A DNA stretch of 64,000 nt from Kingdonia uniflora. Taxonomy: Eukaryota; Streptophyta; Magnoliopsida; Ranunculales; Circaeasteraceae. Position numbers and translations under genes: made by a program. The stretch covers positions 558,001 to 622,000 of the forward strand of contig JACGCM010001242.1 in assembly GCA_014058105.1 (NCBI GenBank), given 5' to 3'. The notes beneath the pieces are model-generated. The model was not told the DNA's origin and ran no database searches. It saw nothing but the letters and a program-made list of their open reading frames with translations. Shown piece by piece: positions 11,993 to 23,832 of this stretch; the first letter of the stretch is position 1; each line of letters opens with the position of its first letter.

Positions 11993-14900
11993 CTAAGGGT
12001 TCTTTTCTGCTAATGGGAGGTCAGTAGCGCTTTCCCCTACAATAGGAGAACGATCAGCCATAAAATCTTGAGCTCGAGCAGCTACAGTAATCCTGCCTTG
12101 CTTTACCAATTCAGCAGGTAAAGAACCTAACTCCATTTCCATGGCGTTCATACAGTTTCCTTGATCTACATCATCTCTATAAATAAATCCTCTTCCCGGC
12201 AGACAGTCGTGCAAGGTATCCCTTTCTAACTCAAGTCTTCTCACTTTCTCCACAAAATAGGCAATAACAGCCATTAACATATGTGAGCGTGTTACCTCGG
12301 GCATAACTGCCTTGGAAAAATTCTCTCTCACTTTCTGATGACGCTCTTGCAACATTTTATAACATGAATCTTGCCATTCCATACGTCTATCGACGCGGGA
12401 TATAAAATCATTATGCTCCTTTGCCTTCTCGATTGCTTTATCTGACTCTTCCTGGTTCATCTTCCTCAATTCTGTCACCAAAGCACGAAGTTCCTCAAGC
12501 TCCTTGTCATTACCTACACTTCCCCCAACAGAAGCCTTCTTTAACAATGCATCCTTTTTCCTTATCAATTGATCCTTACCCCTGATCGCCCGCTCTAACT
12601 CCCACAATCTGTTCTAAGAAGCATCTAGCTTACCTTTGCACTCCCTTAAGCGCCCATTTCCTCTTTGAACGTGAGCTTGAATGGAAGTTACATCTCCCTC
12701 CATCTCTCTAATTTGAGCTGATAGCTCAACAACATCCCATTTTTTAATAGAGACCCCGGCATCGCCTTTATTCTTCTTCTATCGCTCGCCAGCCTCGGCC
12801 TTCAATTTGGCCACCCTCTCATTTAATTTATTACATCATCTTTGAACCATCTAGAAATCTATATCTTTGGCAGTAGAGCCACACTCAACTGCTTTGCCGC
12901 AATTGCAGATTTGGATAGGTCAGCTTGAGCTCTCTTCAGCTCGCTATCCTTCTCAATCATTTTACTTTTCAATTGCTCTAGTTCACTTCTGGAACTCACT
13001 AGATCAGCTCGAGTCTGCTTTTGCTCATTTATTTTGTTAATCATTTAGCCCTTCAGACATGCCACAAATCTTGGTAACTCTTTCACTGTCATTTCTAATG
13101 ACTGGATACGTTATCGAGCCATGCCCTCCTCCTTACTCTTTACCATCAACGCATAATTCCAGCTTTAATCTTCTTAGTCTCCTCCTTCGCCTCCTCAAGA
13201 TCTTTTTGCCCCTTATTAATTTCAATATCTTTTTCCTCGATCTTCTGAGTTAGTTCTTCACAGTTTGTGTTGCCTTGACAAACTTAAAATGAAATTTAAC
13301 ATGTTGGTCCTCCCTATCTTGATTTGCCTCTCTCATCTTATCAAACTTTGCCGTAAACTCTTGGTTATATTAGAGTGTCTCTTGTTCACTCAAGTGAGCT
13401 GACTCCAGTTTGACCTACATCAAAGAAATAATACATCAAGTTTAATTCAACAACACTCGACATTCAGATTATAATATAGAAGTCTGATTTTTAACAAATT
13501 TCTATTTTTTGACATCTACTGTCGCGAAACTGCTTCTAAACTTAAGGTCAAAGTATGATCCCAGTTCGATGACAATAACGCGTACATCCAATTTCAAGGT
13601 AAAAATTTTCTATGTTCTAACTTTTTGAACACTTTGGTATTATCTAGACATAGTTGATTACCATTTGTCCCTAATCTGTTAGCACATTTTTGGTCTATCT
13701 CTATACTTTAATTTTTACTTTGTAGCCCTAAAGTAATGCAGCATACAAGTCAAATATTTCTTGCCCTTCTCTAACCTGTAGTTCTGCTTGCAAAGACAAC
13801 AGGGACGCTGAGGCATCTTTCTCCTTAGGAAGCTTATTCTCTAACTCCTCAATTTTGAGGCGTATATTCTTAAGTTCCTACAAATATTTTTCACAAACAT
13901 CTTTTAGCCTATAGAAGTTCATCCTATAAAACAATATCTCATATAATTATAGTTCTCAAACCCCACAAATCGCATATCCATAAATTCAACAATTCTATTG
14001 TACATTCTTGTTATCATTCTCTAGATTTTCATTATTATCCCCTTGGTTCTCTAGCTCAGTTTGGGGAGAGACACCATCCCACCCACCTACTAGTCCATAA
14101 ACATCATCTTCCACCTTATTCTCTTCGACGTAGGTGCCGTCCATAATAGCTGTAACCTCAACTTTAGAGTACCCCACTTTAAGGAGTTGATGCCCGAGTC
14201 AATCTCGCTGGAGTACCATCTCATCCAGGGTCTTTTGCACTTCTTTTGTCAGCTCGCTAATCTGTACCTGCTGCGCAGCCTTTACAGAATCCAATCACTT
14301 CCCATCCCGAACCAGGTCAGACTTTAATCAAGCTACCTTCTTCACGAGCTCCACCTTACCATGCTCGAGCTCAGCTTTTCCGTCCACAATCCTGAGGTAG
14401 ATCCCCTTTATTAGCCGAGCAGCCTTCAAAAAAACAAATCGAACATATTTCACAGCTCGAATTACAATAAAAATTTATAAAACGTTCAAATCATCAAAAC
14501 TTACCACTTTGCTCATCTTATCACCACCCTGGCGAGCTGCAGGCCTTGCCCTATCCTTTACAGCTCCCACCTCATCTTCCTCCGCAGGTTGATTCCCCAT
14601 GACCTTTATCCAGACACTCCAGCAGGAGGATCTACCCTCCTCTTTTTCGCATCTCCCTAGACCTCACCACTCCCAATAATTCCAGAGGCCAAGCCATGCT
14701 TTAAAATCCTCTTCTTAAAAAATTTCTGAGCTAGCTTGCTCGATGTAGTAGATTTCGGTACATTCACAAAATCCAACGAAGTGGCTTTCAGTAAAGCTAC
14801 TCACTTCTCTCAGTCAGTCCCTCATTTCTTACCGGCTCCAACCCCCATCATTAGTCTCGTCGCTTGAGACTCTTGAACCTTCTCGGACCTGCTGTTAGCT

Positions 14901-15857
14901 CGCTTATTTTTATTAATTATGAAGTCTTTCAGCACTGCCTCAAGCTCAAATCCTTCTTGAGCAACAATATCTAACAAGAACTCCTTCTTCACCTTCAACT
15001 GAGGACCTATAAAAAACACACAACATATTGTCAAACAATAGAATAGCCCTCGATAATTTCAGTTCAATATTATATACTGTTATACTTATTTTTCTTTACA
15101 GTTCTATACAGAAGTTTTATAGGTTCTTTATCTTCTCTCGGAAGGCAATCACCTTTCACCCATATCATATTATCATTCCATATTCGACATACTAAATTTG
15201 GATCAAAGAAAAGCGGTCGAGACGAGCTTGAAAAGAAGTATGTCCTTCCAGTTAGAGAATAATTTTTACACCATGAAACTATAAAACATCTTCAGGATAT
15301 ATTTTCCTCTCGACCTCATTCTCCTCCTACAACCAATTCAAACTCTCACAGATATTAATCACCTCCTACATGTTCCCGCTCAACTGGGTAGGATAAGCCC
15401 TTATGGTATTCATTATCCCTTTCGCAAGATTACTAAAGAGCAAACTCAACTCGTACTCTAACTGAGACAGGTAACACAAAAAACCCTCGTCCAGGTTACC
15501 CTGGACATTTCCATCAAAATACTCCAAAGAGATCAATTTTTCCACTCTGCCCCCCCTTACCGATTTTTCCATCTCTAAATCAGGCAACAAAAAGAAATGC
15601 CCCTCCTCAGATTCTATAATACAACCTCTAAATTGCCTACTAGCAAATTCTATGATGTTACCCCATATTCCCCCTACAAAGGCCTTAGATTTACAAAAAT
15701 CTCTAAACACATTAAAGGTCGGAGGGTATAATACTAATTGTCTAGGGGAATCTGGAAATTGAACAACTATTAGATCATTCTCCCTATCAGATGCTATATT
15801 CTCAGACTCAGCCGAAGGACCAGAGGTCGACGCCTCCATAATAGGTAAAGTATCCAT
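11993..15857 (-). pseudogene. Element A antisense gene: globular domain plus coiled coil, at least five exons
   Basis: Exon 1 (15857-15090) codes for an acidic start (METhr/ATSG-like), a LEYELSLLFSNLAKGIMN block and an FFDPN-W-ND segment, with one TGG-to-TAG stop at 15366. Intron 1 (15089-15007) has a decayed donor (ATAAGT) and a good acceptor (TTTTTTATAG). Exon 2 (15006-14505) holds the basic KRANSRSEKVQ motif. Intron 2 is 14504-14424 (GTAAGT...TTGAAG). Exon 3 (14423 to about 14006) is acidic. A 102-bp exon 4 (13877-13776) is flanked by AG and GT. The last exon(s), from about 13417 down to the stop at 11993, form a long coiled coil, open for 204 residues at 12607-11993. Homologous to the gene in B. 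Function unknown: antisense ORFs are known in Tat elements, but no role is established. Confidence 0.7.
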
Positions 15858-16188
15858 TTCAACTACAAGTCAAAGGATAAGGTTTGATTCTACACAGATA
15901 TTTCTCACGCTCGACATACATACAGGTCCAAGAATTCTATCATTATCTTTTACACATCCATCATGCATATACGTATATATCGTATCTCTTTTTCACGCAT
16001 GTACCAAACAGATTTTTACTGGTTACTATAAATAGTAATTTTTTAAAACTTGAAAACCACAAAAATCTTTCAAACACACATTCACAATATCATAATCATG
16101 TACTAACCTTCAACGCCAAAAACGAATTCTAAGTAGTACAAAATCTTTCCTTCGCATCACTTGTATATAACCACCGTCATGACTCAGT

Positions 16189-16536
16189 CTATGCAACTTT
16201 CTCTCGCCATGATTGTTGATCGCTCTCGTCTAATCTCTTATGTGAATCTCTGTTATTTTTTCTCTTTCCTCTCCCACTGTTCGTCAATTTTTTAGAAGTT
16301 GATAAACGTTTGAATGAGGATGATAAAGCATTATTTATAATTTTTCTCTCTAATTGTTGGCAGTTATTAGGCCTCTCACGAGCCGCCCTCAGTTTGGGAA
16401 CCGATGCATCATTTTCATAATTAATGTTAGACATTTTACACCTTTTTAGTAAAAATACATTCCCATCATTTCCCCATGCCCTATATTTTAATATATTCTC
16501 AACACTCCTGCCCAAATCTCCCTCAAACCTCCCCAC
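16189..16536 (-). pseudogene. Conserved antisense segment MSNIN...NNCQ (element A)
   Basis: The frame contains KMSNINYENDASVPKLRAAR and ERPNNCQQLERKI, and the same peptide, with a stop, is readable in B at 43715-43575. Conservation of the frame in both copies suggests a real exon or leader peptide of the antisense unit. The rest of this frame is Arg/Lys/Ser-rich and unlike B. Function unknown. Confidence 0.4.
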
Positions 16537-16789
16537 ACTCAGGATGACTCAACACTTATATGTAATTAAACTTTCCCTGTAATTACACAAGAAACAAAAA
16601 TCAAACCTGTCTACTTTTTTCTATCCTTGCTTCTACTATTTATAAAACTACAGACGTCATTCTAACTTTATTTGCAATAATAGAGGACAGATTAAAAACA
16701 TCATTCTAACTACATTTCGATTTATTTTTTTAACCTCATACAATTCACTTACTCAAATATAATTACACATAAAGCATCCCACATGTCCT

Positions 16790-17117
16790 GGAATGCCACA
16801 TCAAATCAATTTTCCCCTAGCAATCCTCATATCTTCTTCCTCGATCACTTTATCAGTAATTTTCCTAATGGGCTCTCTTCGAGTTACAGCCTTCAGAATC
16901 ACTTCACGAAATATCTCCGAATAAAAATGATGCATAATCTTAACTTTTCTCGCCCTAAACTCTATGCCTTCGAACTGCAATTCATATTCAGGCAATTCAC
17001 AATCAAAATCCAACAACCTAAAAATCTTCTCTTGTATTTTAGCTATCTTTATTGCCAACCATCCTTCAGCAGCTTGACAAACTCTCGCAGATCAAGTCCT
17101 CACCATATTTTCATTCT
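16790..17117 (-). pseudogene. Antisense ORF with LAIK motif (element A)
   Basis: The minus-strand frame reads EGWLAIKIAKIQEKIFRLLD, then an acidic stretch, FEGIEFRARKVKIMHHFYSE and an EVI-rich helix to a stop near 16801. B has the same ORF at 44460-44100 (EGHLAIKVAEVQE, HHLWCEMFCEF). It is thus a second or third coding exon in the antisense module of this family. The hAT-like insertion at 17126 cuts it just upstream. Not recognised as a known domain. Confidence 0.5.
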
Positions 17118-17596
17118 TTCGCCTCTGGGGATGGCAATTTTTCCCGCCCTACCGGGGATCCACCCCGTCCTGCCCCATTTGGAGAGGATTTGGGATGACT
17201 ATATCGGGTATAGGGGCGGGAATGGGCTGAGCTTGTAAAAATCCGTCGGGGACCGGGGCGGATTTGGAGGTAATAAAAAAATCCCTTATCCGCACTGCCC
17301 TGCCCCTTATAAATGCCTCTTAATATATTTACAAGTATACCCTGATATGTATAAGAATTTAAAAATCAAACAGAACCCTAATACATATCGCATAACTCTC
17401 AAGCCTCCCTCCCTCAACTCAAGTCTCAACGATCGAATCGAAATGAAACTATGAAATTATCTCTGAGTCCCAATTCAATCAAAATGCAACAACACCAATT
17501 CTTTGAGAAGATGTAATTATCTCATAGCCTTAACGATCAAATCGAAATGCAACAACATCAATTCTTCTGTTCTTCAGATGCAATTCTCCCAATTCA

Positions 17597-17999
17597 ATCT
17601 GGGGAGGTAGCACTGGTTGGTCCATGGAGTTTGCAAAGGATAAAATTATAAAGCTGTTGGAGGCGTACGAGAGTAGGGGCGATGTCAGCGAAGCCTGCCA
17701 ATGTATTTGTGATTTGGGATTGCTTTTCTGTAATCAAGAGGTTGTGAAAAAGACCCTCATTATGGCCATGGAGATGGAGAAGGACAAGATGTTTAATCTG
17801 CTTCAGGAGTACTTTGGACAATGTCTGATTTCCACCAACTAGATCACCAAAGGATTTGCTAGGATTAGAGACGGGATGGAGGAGTTAGCGCTGAGACATT
17901 CAAAATGCAGAGGAAAAGTTTGGATCGTTTGTGGACCTCGCCAAAACAAGCGACTGGCTGGTGTCATCGTTCGCCACCGATGGACTAGCTATTGTTAAT
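17597..17999 (+). pseudogene. MA3-domain translation regulator fragment captured in the transposon
   Basis: The frame reads WGGSTGWSMEFAKDKIIKLL, then EAYESRGDVSEACQCICDLG, EVVKKTLIMAMEMEKDKM and LLQEYFGQCLIST. This is the pattern of an MA3 domain of plant eIF4G/PDCD4-like proteins (MRF/ECIP1 family), which bind eIF4A. A stop at 17840 replaces the expected Gln before ITKGFARIRDG, and a frameshift near 17890 leads to the last helix (EEKFGSFVDLAKTSDWLVSS) and a stop near 17997. So it is the C-terminal MA3 repeat, probably followed by the gene's 3' UTR. Host genes of this family have several MA3 repeats. Only one is here, with no introns visible. Confidence 0.75.
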
Positions 18000-18480
18000 T
18001 ATAGGGTGCGCTTACTTTACTTTTACTCGTGTATGCTTCTGGTTTGCTCAGTCCTTTGTTGTACTCGTGTATGCTGCTGGCTGTACTCTAGGTTTGTCCC
18101 ATGAAGAGAGTTTTGATGCCAAACCCATGTAAAGAGGAAGTCAATCTTTGGTTACTATTTTATTTAGCATCTATTAATGTATTCATGTTTGCACATAAAG
18201 TTGCTTATGTTTGTTTCATCTCAACTTATTTCAGGTATTACATTTAGACCATCGTGTTGATTGGTTATAAAAGTGTCATTAGTTGTATCCCAATAGATTC
18301 ATAAATTTTATATAGCGCTTCTTCTTAGTATCTTTCTTAAGATAAACCAAGGGAATATTTCTCCATGATATTTTTTCTAAATCCAATATATGTCGGTGTT
18401 TGCCATCGTGTTGTTTGGTTATAAAAGTGTCATTAGTTGGCTCAATTGTGCTATGTATATTGTTTTTTTTAATTAGTTAA
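18000..18480 (+). other. Probable captured 3' UTR within the transposon
   Basis: AT-rich, non-coding sequence directly after the MA3 stop, with two near copies of a short block (CATCGTGTTGATTGGTTATAAAA at about 18251 and CATCGTGTTGTTTGGTTATA at about 18408). No frame and no known repeat recognised. Confidence 0.3.
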
Positions 18481-18659
18481 ATGGGGAAGATATGGGGTTG
18501 GTGTGGTATTGGGATTATCTATGTGGGGCGGATTCGGGGATCCCCGGTTAATTTAAATGGGGATGGGGGCGGGGATGGGAGGTGGGAGCTTAAGCGGGGA
18601 TGGGGATGGTATTGGCTCCCCCGCCCCAAATACGCCCCATTACCATCCCTATCATCCTC

Positions 18660-19585
18660 TCTAAATTATATTTATTCATATTTATGCAATTTTCTAGATC
18701 ACTTCAAATCCCCCACATACTGTATATATTTACATCTGTTTTTTTTCATAACAGGAAACCCTAAGATCCTGATGAGAAAGTTATTTAAACTTATCTATCC
18801 ACATCGACCTCTTTGGATTTATCATATCCCAGTTCGAACTTATCTGCCCCCCCAATCCAATATTTTGAGTGAGATCTCCTTGAGCTCAAATTTCTAGTTC
18901 CTGTAAATTCTATATCTTCTACAATATTCGCCCCCCCATAATTCTAAGCTATTCAGATTGAAATAGATTTTTACACGCCTTCTATTTCACAGGCACATTT
19001 TTAACAGCTCGATTGCTCATAGATGTTATCTAGTTCAAAGTTAAATATTGCATTTCATCCTCTAATCATACATATCTGTATTTCTTATTGCTTGAATTCA
19101 ATCATAAAAGTTAATTCTATCTATCAACATAGTGTTTGAATAAAATATTTTTATTAAGCTCGAATATCACTTACAGATACTTTACAGATAACAAGTCTTT
19201 CAGGTACTTTACAGATAACAAGTCTTTCAAGTACTCCAGAGATAACAAGTCCTTCAGTTCATTCTCAAAATCATATTAATTTTTAGTGATGTTTCACTCC
19301 GAGAATCTTCTGAAGCAAAGTTGGAGTGGGAAATCGCTGAGCATCCAACTTCTTCACACTATTTTTGTCAACAAGAAACGGAGTTTGGTCGAAGTCAAGA
19401 CATGGAAGCAAGGACGTCAGTGCTTGAACCAACTCTTTAAACTGAAGGCCATCTTAGTGCTAAGAGACAATGATTGTACAAGAGCAAGACTTCCAATCTC
19501 CATCTCCCTCCTATACCACCAATGCCTCCACCTCCGTATCCTCTATTATCTTAGAGTTGATTGAGAGGAAATGGAGTCCTACCTT
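18660..19585. other. Non-coding part of the element A antisense module
   Basis: This AT-rich stretch holds no convincing gene. A short direct repeat (TACTTTACAGATAACAAGTC twice, then a third decayed copy) lies at 19177-19255. The plus-strand frame near 19286 overlaps the decayed end of the small antisense ORF and is judged a shadow. Confidence 0.4.
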
Positions 19586-19589
19586 AGAA

Positions 19590-19911
19590 TCTAGTCCTTC
19601 ACAAGAAACCAGCTGTACAACCTCGTAGTTATACCAGCCCCTACATCTGTCTCCTTAACCTTGTCCCCAACAAGGATGTGGTGACACCTCCAACGTGTCT
19701 TACTTGTCAAGACCACGCACTAAAATCTCTACATGCAATAATAGTCTTCCTCAGCTTTACCCGTTTCTTCTTCCAACATTCCATGATACATCGGTAAAAT
19801 GGGAATTGGGGTGGGCATCTCCAAAGATTGATCCCTGAAGTATCTCAACTTGAATCTCTGGATCTCAAAAGAGACTCTTTCTTCATACACTATTCTCCGA
19901 GTATTCACCAT
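19590..19911 (-). pseudogene. Short antisense ORF next to the 3' LTR (element A)
   Basis: An ATG at 19911 opens MVNTRRIVYEERVSFEIQRF, then LEMPTPIPILPMYHGM, with the first stop near 19729. Homology to B (45527-45198: LDMPTPISVPPVYHGM) continues past the stop to about 19590, so the ancestral protein was about 110 residues. It is the first ORF of the antisense unit and has a TATA box 77 bp upstream. Rich in Arg/Glu at the start. No known domain. Confidence 0.6.
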
Positions 19912-19980
19912 TATCATTAAAGAATTCTAGAAGATTTTTTTATCAATAGTGTACTTTGCCATAATCTACGGTACAGGTAC

Positions 19981-19988
19981 TATTTATA
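19981..19988 (-). promoter_or_regulatory. Antisense TATA box (element A)
   Basis: TATAAATA on the minus strand, 77 bp before the ATG at 19911. Identical boxes lie at the same place in B and C, with TATAAGTA in D. Confidence 0.6.
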
Positions 19989-20243
19989 TAACCCTCGTAT
20001 TTAATGCGCAGGTACATTTCCAAAGCAATGATCATTCAAAATAGAACCACTCTCGAAACCCCAAGCGTCGATTAGATTAATACTTTCTATCATCATTCAA
20101 TGCAGATGCATCCCTCCATAAGAAAAACAAATACCCCTTTTCATACCCGTCAAATCACCATTAAATACATCATTTTTTGCTAACTTCCAACACCACAATA
20201 TACAGGTTCTTTTTCAACCAAAGCCACTCGTACCTTCAGTTGT

Positions 20244-20250
20244 GAGGGGG
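20244..20250 (+). other. Element A polypurine tract
   Basis: GAGGGGG four bases before the 3' LTR. The same tract and spacing occur in B (45857-45863). It primes plus-strand DNA synthesis. Confidence 0.8.
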
Positions 20251-20254
20251 CAAT

Positions 20255-20818
20255 TATAGGGACCTATCGCTCGAGCTAACCCAATTCGAGCTACCTCCAT
20301 ATCAGGCTCACGCATTTCATACGTGACGTTAGCAGCCAACACTGCCACCTACACCAAGAACTGATAAAGAACAGGGATTGAGCACAACAGAAGAACATGA
20401 ACAAGTCAAAGACACCTGTCTCTAGGGAACACAACAATTACTCAGTCAGCCACCACTTACCTAATTATTCGAAGAACGTGCTTCAATACGATAATGAGTT
20501 ACGGGTAAGGTCTATATAAAGAAAATGTTTTAGATGAGACAATGACCAGAAAAATAAGACCATAAAGAAAAACTTATTATTTGCAAGATCAAGTATTTCT
20601 AATTCAAGGGATCACTTGTAATAAGATATCAAACTCAAACAATAAAAGTTACTATTACTAAAACCCTCAACTCGAGATCATGGTTTTTTACCTATTCAAA
20701 GGTTTTCCACGGTAAATCACCTGTGTCATTTCTTGCGCTATACTCGTTTTTCACAGGTATATTTGGTATGTAAGAGCCAATTCTAATCCCTTTTAAGCTA
20801 TGGAATTAGGCCATTACA
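20255..20818 (+). repeat. Element A 3' LTR, 564 bp
   Basis: It starts TATAGGGACC (from TGTAGGGACC) and ends CCATTACA. The length equals the 5' LTR of B. A TATA box (CTATATAAAG) lies near 20512, consistent with the sense promoter, with U5 after it. Confidence 0.9.
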
Positions 20819-22028
20819 GTCACCACTCTCTCACTTTTTTTTTTCTCTTTCTTTCTTCCTATCTCTCTATCTATCTCTTCTCTCTTCCTCTTCAAATTTC
20901 TAGGGTTTTAAGGGGGAAGGAGGATCTGGAAAAAGATCTCTATGGATATGTGCAAAGCCAAAATTATCCCTACAGAGTTTTGGTCTTTAACTTTCCATGT
21001 GGGCCTGACACAAAGTGTTCTTATCAGTTTAAGTACTTTTGACGTGGCTTGTAGGTCATCAAACGAGCTCCCTTTGGGATGTACTCACCCAAAGGCAAGG
21101 AAGTAGAAGACGACCCCCAAAATTGTGAGTAGGAGAAGCATTCTCCTGTAACCATTTATTTAAATTTATAAATTATTTCATACCAGGATATTTTCTTGAA
21201 GGCGCTCAAACTGTCAGCACGGATATATAAGCCATTACACTTCTTAGGTCTACATTATAAATGGGTAAAAAATATTTGATAACATTTTCTTTTTATAGAG
21301 GTAAATCTATAGAGGCGTTCATAACTTACGATGAAGAGAATTAGTAGTTAGCCTTAAAGCTTTAGCGTACATAATTTACTACTATTGCGGCAGCCACCAG
21401 TCTTAGAATCCAAGGTTGAAAATGAGGATAGGCGGTGCATATGTTCATGTGGACGGTAGTGAAACTAGAAATGCAAATCATAATTTATTTTTATTTCAAA
21501 GATAGCTTGGGGATAACGTCTAGGTGCGAAAGATAGACAGCCAACGAGGGGAAATTTAATCTATATTAAGAAAAAAAATTCACCTCGGAGGCTGAGCTAT
21601 AACCATCCATCACGCGACACGGAACTTGAGGAAATTTTGGATTGTCTAGATTATATTAGGCATTACTAAAATTAGATCATTTCCATTGAATAAACTAGGA
21701 CAAGGAATTAATTTGGCCCCTACATTTTGATTATAATACAGTTCTTAAGCCATAATAATTGAAAGAGCTAATTAAACTTGGACTCCAATCTCTTCAAACT
21801 CTTCCCCCTCTCAATTCTAGAGTCACCTTTCTCTTTAAGTTATCATAAATTATGGTTGTAAATTACAACATCTCTTTTAATTTCTTTATATTATTATGTT
21901 TTAGTATTTGTATTTAAGATTAGGTCATGGGGATATCTTGTGTAGGCGTAGGTTATTGGGATTCGATGAAACATTAATTTTTATCTCAATCTGAGGTTGT
22001 AACCGGGGGATTTTAAATCCAGCCAGGG
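20819..22028. other. Unassigned island between elements A and E
   Basis: This 1.2 kb lies between the 3' LTR of A and the 3' LTR of E, so it is probably DNA older than both. It starts with a CT-rich tract (20830-20890) followed by TTTCTAGGGTTTTAAGGGGG, which looks like a plant 5' UTR. A 21042 stop ends a 45-codon frame (LYGYVQSQNYPYRVLVFNFP). No known protein is recognised. The rest (21060-22028) is AT-rich, with no support for a gene. Confidence 0.4.
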
Positions 22029-22308
22029 TGATGTAGCAGATATAAAATGGAAGCACAAAACTCTACTTATTGGAAGAAACATCTATTAGTTTAGAAGAAT
22101 TCGGCTGTCGGGTAACTAACAATCTTATGATCAATTAAAGAAATGAGAAACTCAAGAAGAATTTCCAGTAAAACATTCACCAAAAGACTCTTTCTTCATT
22201 CAAACTTAAATAGATTGTTACATAACTCTTCAACCATACTTATAGAAATAAAAAAATAAAGACAAAACTCTAACCTAGTTTAATCTCCTAAAATGTAACT
22301 CCTAATAA
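22029..22308 (-). repeat. Element E 3' LTR, about 280 bp
   Basis: Read on the minus strand it starts at a purine tract (TTTAGGGGAAG, 22309-22319) and ends TCTGCTACATCA. It holds a TTTCTATAAGTATGG TATA-like block and the GAATGAAGAAAGAGTC stretch usual in U5 of such short LTRs. The 5' LTR needed for proof is not in the window. The exact inner end is uncertain by a few bases. Confidence 0.6.
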
Positions 22309-22425
22309 CTTCCCCTAAACAAGGTGAAGCTCCTCTATATAAATGAAGATAAACCACTATGACTCTCAATCATACTACTGTTGAAACTGAACCAAAAATA
22401 TGCAAATATGACCCTTTATCTATTC

Positions 22426-23300
22426 TTAGGCTTGGATCGGGCGACTCGTGTTGTGTTTGGTCGATCCATCCATCTCTTTTCCTTCCCTATCTTCTACATC
22501 ATTCTCCCCGGGTAATGGAGAATTTGACGTCGAATTCAAGGGGTCATAACATTCTTCACTAGAAAAGTTACACACAAGATATTTGGCATTAAATACATCT
22601 GAAGTAGGGATATAAGCCAAAAGCTTCACTTGATAAGCATTGGGGTTAATTTTGCAAATTATTTCTAGAGGTCTAATTTTTTGTGCCGCCAACTTGTTGT
22701 AACTTCCTATATAAAAATGGTCCTTTGCGAGGATGACATACACATAATCACCTTCGATAAATTCCCCGTGACATTCACACATCCGCCACCAATTTGTATT
22801 GTGATGTAGCCTTAACTAAGTGATCGTGAGTTTGATTATGAATTACCCAAAGATGTTCGACTAAGTGTTTCGCTTCGCCTGTACCTTAGCCATCGCAGGA
22901 ACCAGAGCAAGCTCAATAGGAAAACACGGGATGTTCCTATACAAAAATGTAAAAGGGACAAAAGCCTGTACTTTAGTTCATCGACCAGTTAAAAGAAAAC
23001 TTCACTTGATAAAGACAAAGACTCTAAGACTTAATATTAGCTCCAACGAGCCCTCTAACTTAGAATTAGCTCTAAATGGGCCATTTCGGAAAAATGATCG
23101 ACAACGACATAGATAGAATCCACCCCTTGTTGTATATGATGTAAACCTAAAAATAAAATTCATACTAACATCTGTCCACGCATTCATTGCTTGACCTTTA
23201 GAAATTTGACAAACATGGCAGCCTCTTACAAACGAGCAACTTCTCGACATAGAGATAGCCTGAAATATGATCATGAGACTAAATGAAGTATTTTATCTCA
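22426..23300 (-). pseudogene. Element E integrase, broken
   Basis: From high to low coordinate: CHVCQISKGQAMNAW (end of the zinc-binding part), WTDVSMNFIFRF (start of the core), a frameshift, remains of the core, then at 22782-22426 the C-terminal GDYVYVILAKDHFYIGSYNK, KIRPLEIICKINPNAYQVKL and TSDVFNAKYLV. Part of the core, including the usual proline-rich joint after NAW, is deleted. The catalytic residues cannot all be found. Confidence 0.75.
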
Positions 23301-23499
23301 CCCAAGGTGTCTTTCTGTATGAAATTATTTAATGACCAAAAGTCGAAGATTCGACTCGCGAATACATAACCAATTTCCTTTGAAAAGGAAGCCATCATAA
23401 ATGGTAAAATTGTACAACTTACCAGAAGAAACATCATCCAAAATAGGTTCAAAATAGGGATCAGAAGGTAACAAACTTTAAATATAATCAAAACCAAGC

Positions 23500-23832
23500 A
23501 CATAAGTATGTATTTGAGAGAGGATGGGACATTTACGACTTAAGCATCTTCAATTTTATTGAGATCACCAGATTTGTGTTTAAGCACAAATGTAAATTCC
23601 TACAGAAATGAAGCCCACTTTGCATGCCAAAAATAAAGTTTATCTTGGGTATTAATATAGTTCAGAGCATCATGATCTGAGAATAAAACATACTCACTAT
23701 GAATGAGGTAGTGATGCTAATGTTTGAGAGCTTGAATCATCGCATAGAATTCGATGTCATAGGTGTTGTATTTGACTTTGGCCCCACTAAGTTTTTCACT
23801 ATAGAAAACAATGGGCTCGGAATTTTGATTAA
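23500..23832 (-). pseudogene. Element E RNase H, C-terminal half
   Basis: The minus strand reads NSEPIVFYSEKLSGAKVKYN, then YDIEFYAMIQALKH and a HALNYINTQDKLYFWHAKWA block, the normal gypsy RNase H order. The N-terminal half is at 50230-50469, beyond the inserted DNA. Confidence 0.8.

Larger units (their letters stand above)
17126..18651. mobile_element. Non-autonomous hAT-like transposon with captured host gene piece
   Basis: The left end TGGGGATGGCAATTTTTCCC and the right end, read inward as TAGGGATGGTAATGGGGCG, form a terminal inverted repeat of the type typical of plant Ac-like hAT elements. Both subterminal regions are rich in CCCCGCC/GGGGCGG motifs. The flanks TTCGCCTC (17118-17125) and TCATCCTC (18652-18659) agree at 5 of 8 bases, as expected for a decayed 8-bp duplication. 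No transposase frame is present. Inside is a fragment of an MA3-domain gene (17590-18000). It lies within the antisense module of element A. Confidence 0.75.
5602..20818 (+). mobile_element. Tat-lineage Ty3/gypsy element A, 5' LTR truncated
   Basis: Order on the plus strand: LTR remnant, PBS, gag, protease, RT, RNase H, second RNase H, integrase, 44-bp tandem array, antisense gene module on the minus strand, PPT, full 3' LTR. The second RNase H after the first, together with an antisense coding module, marks the Tat lineage (Retand, Grande and Ogre relatives). A hAT-like transposon is inserted at 17126-18651. The 5' LTR keeps only its last 162 bp, next to the LINE. The five bases after the 3' LTR are GTCAC. 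Their partner lies outside the window. Sister copy B (33052-46385) is the same family. Confidence 0.9.

Noticed and set aside
16783..17238. 151-codon plus-strand frame
   Set aside because: Opposite to the conserved LAIK antisense ORF and crossing the transposon edge at 17126, so it cannot be one gene.
18481..18897. 138-codon plus-strand frame rich in Gly and Trp
   Set aside because: It lies over the GGGGCGG-rich subterminal part of the hAT-like element, so its composition explains the open frame.
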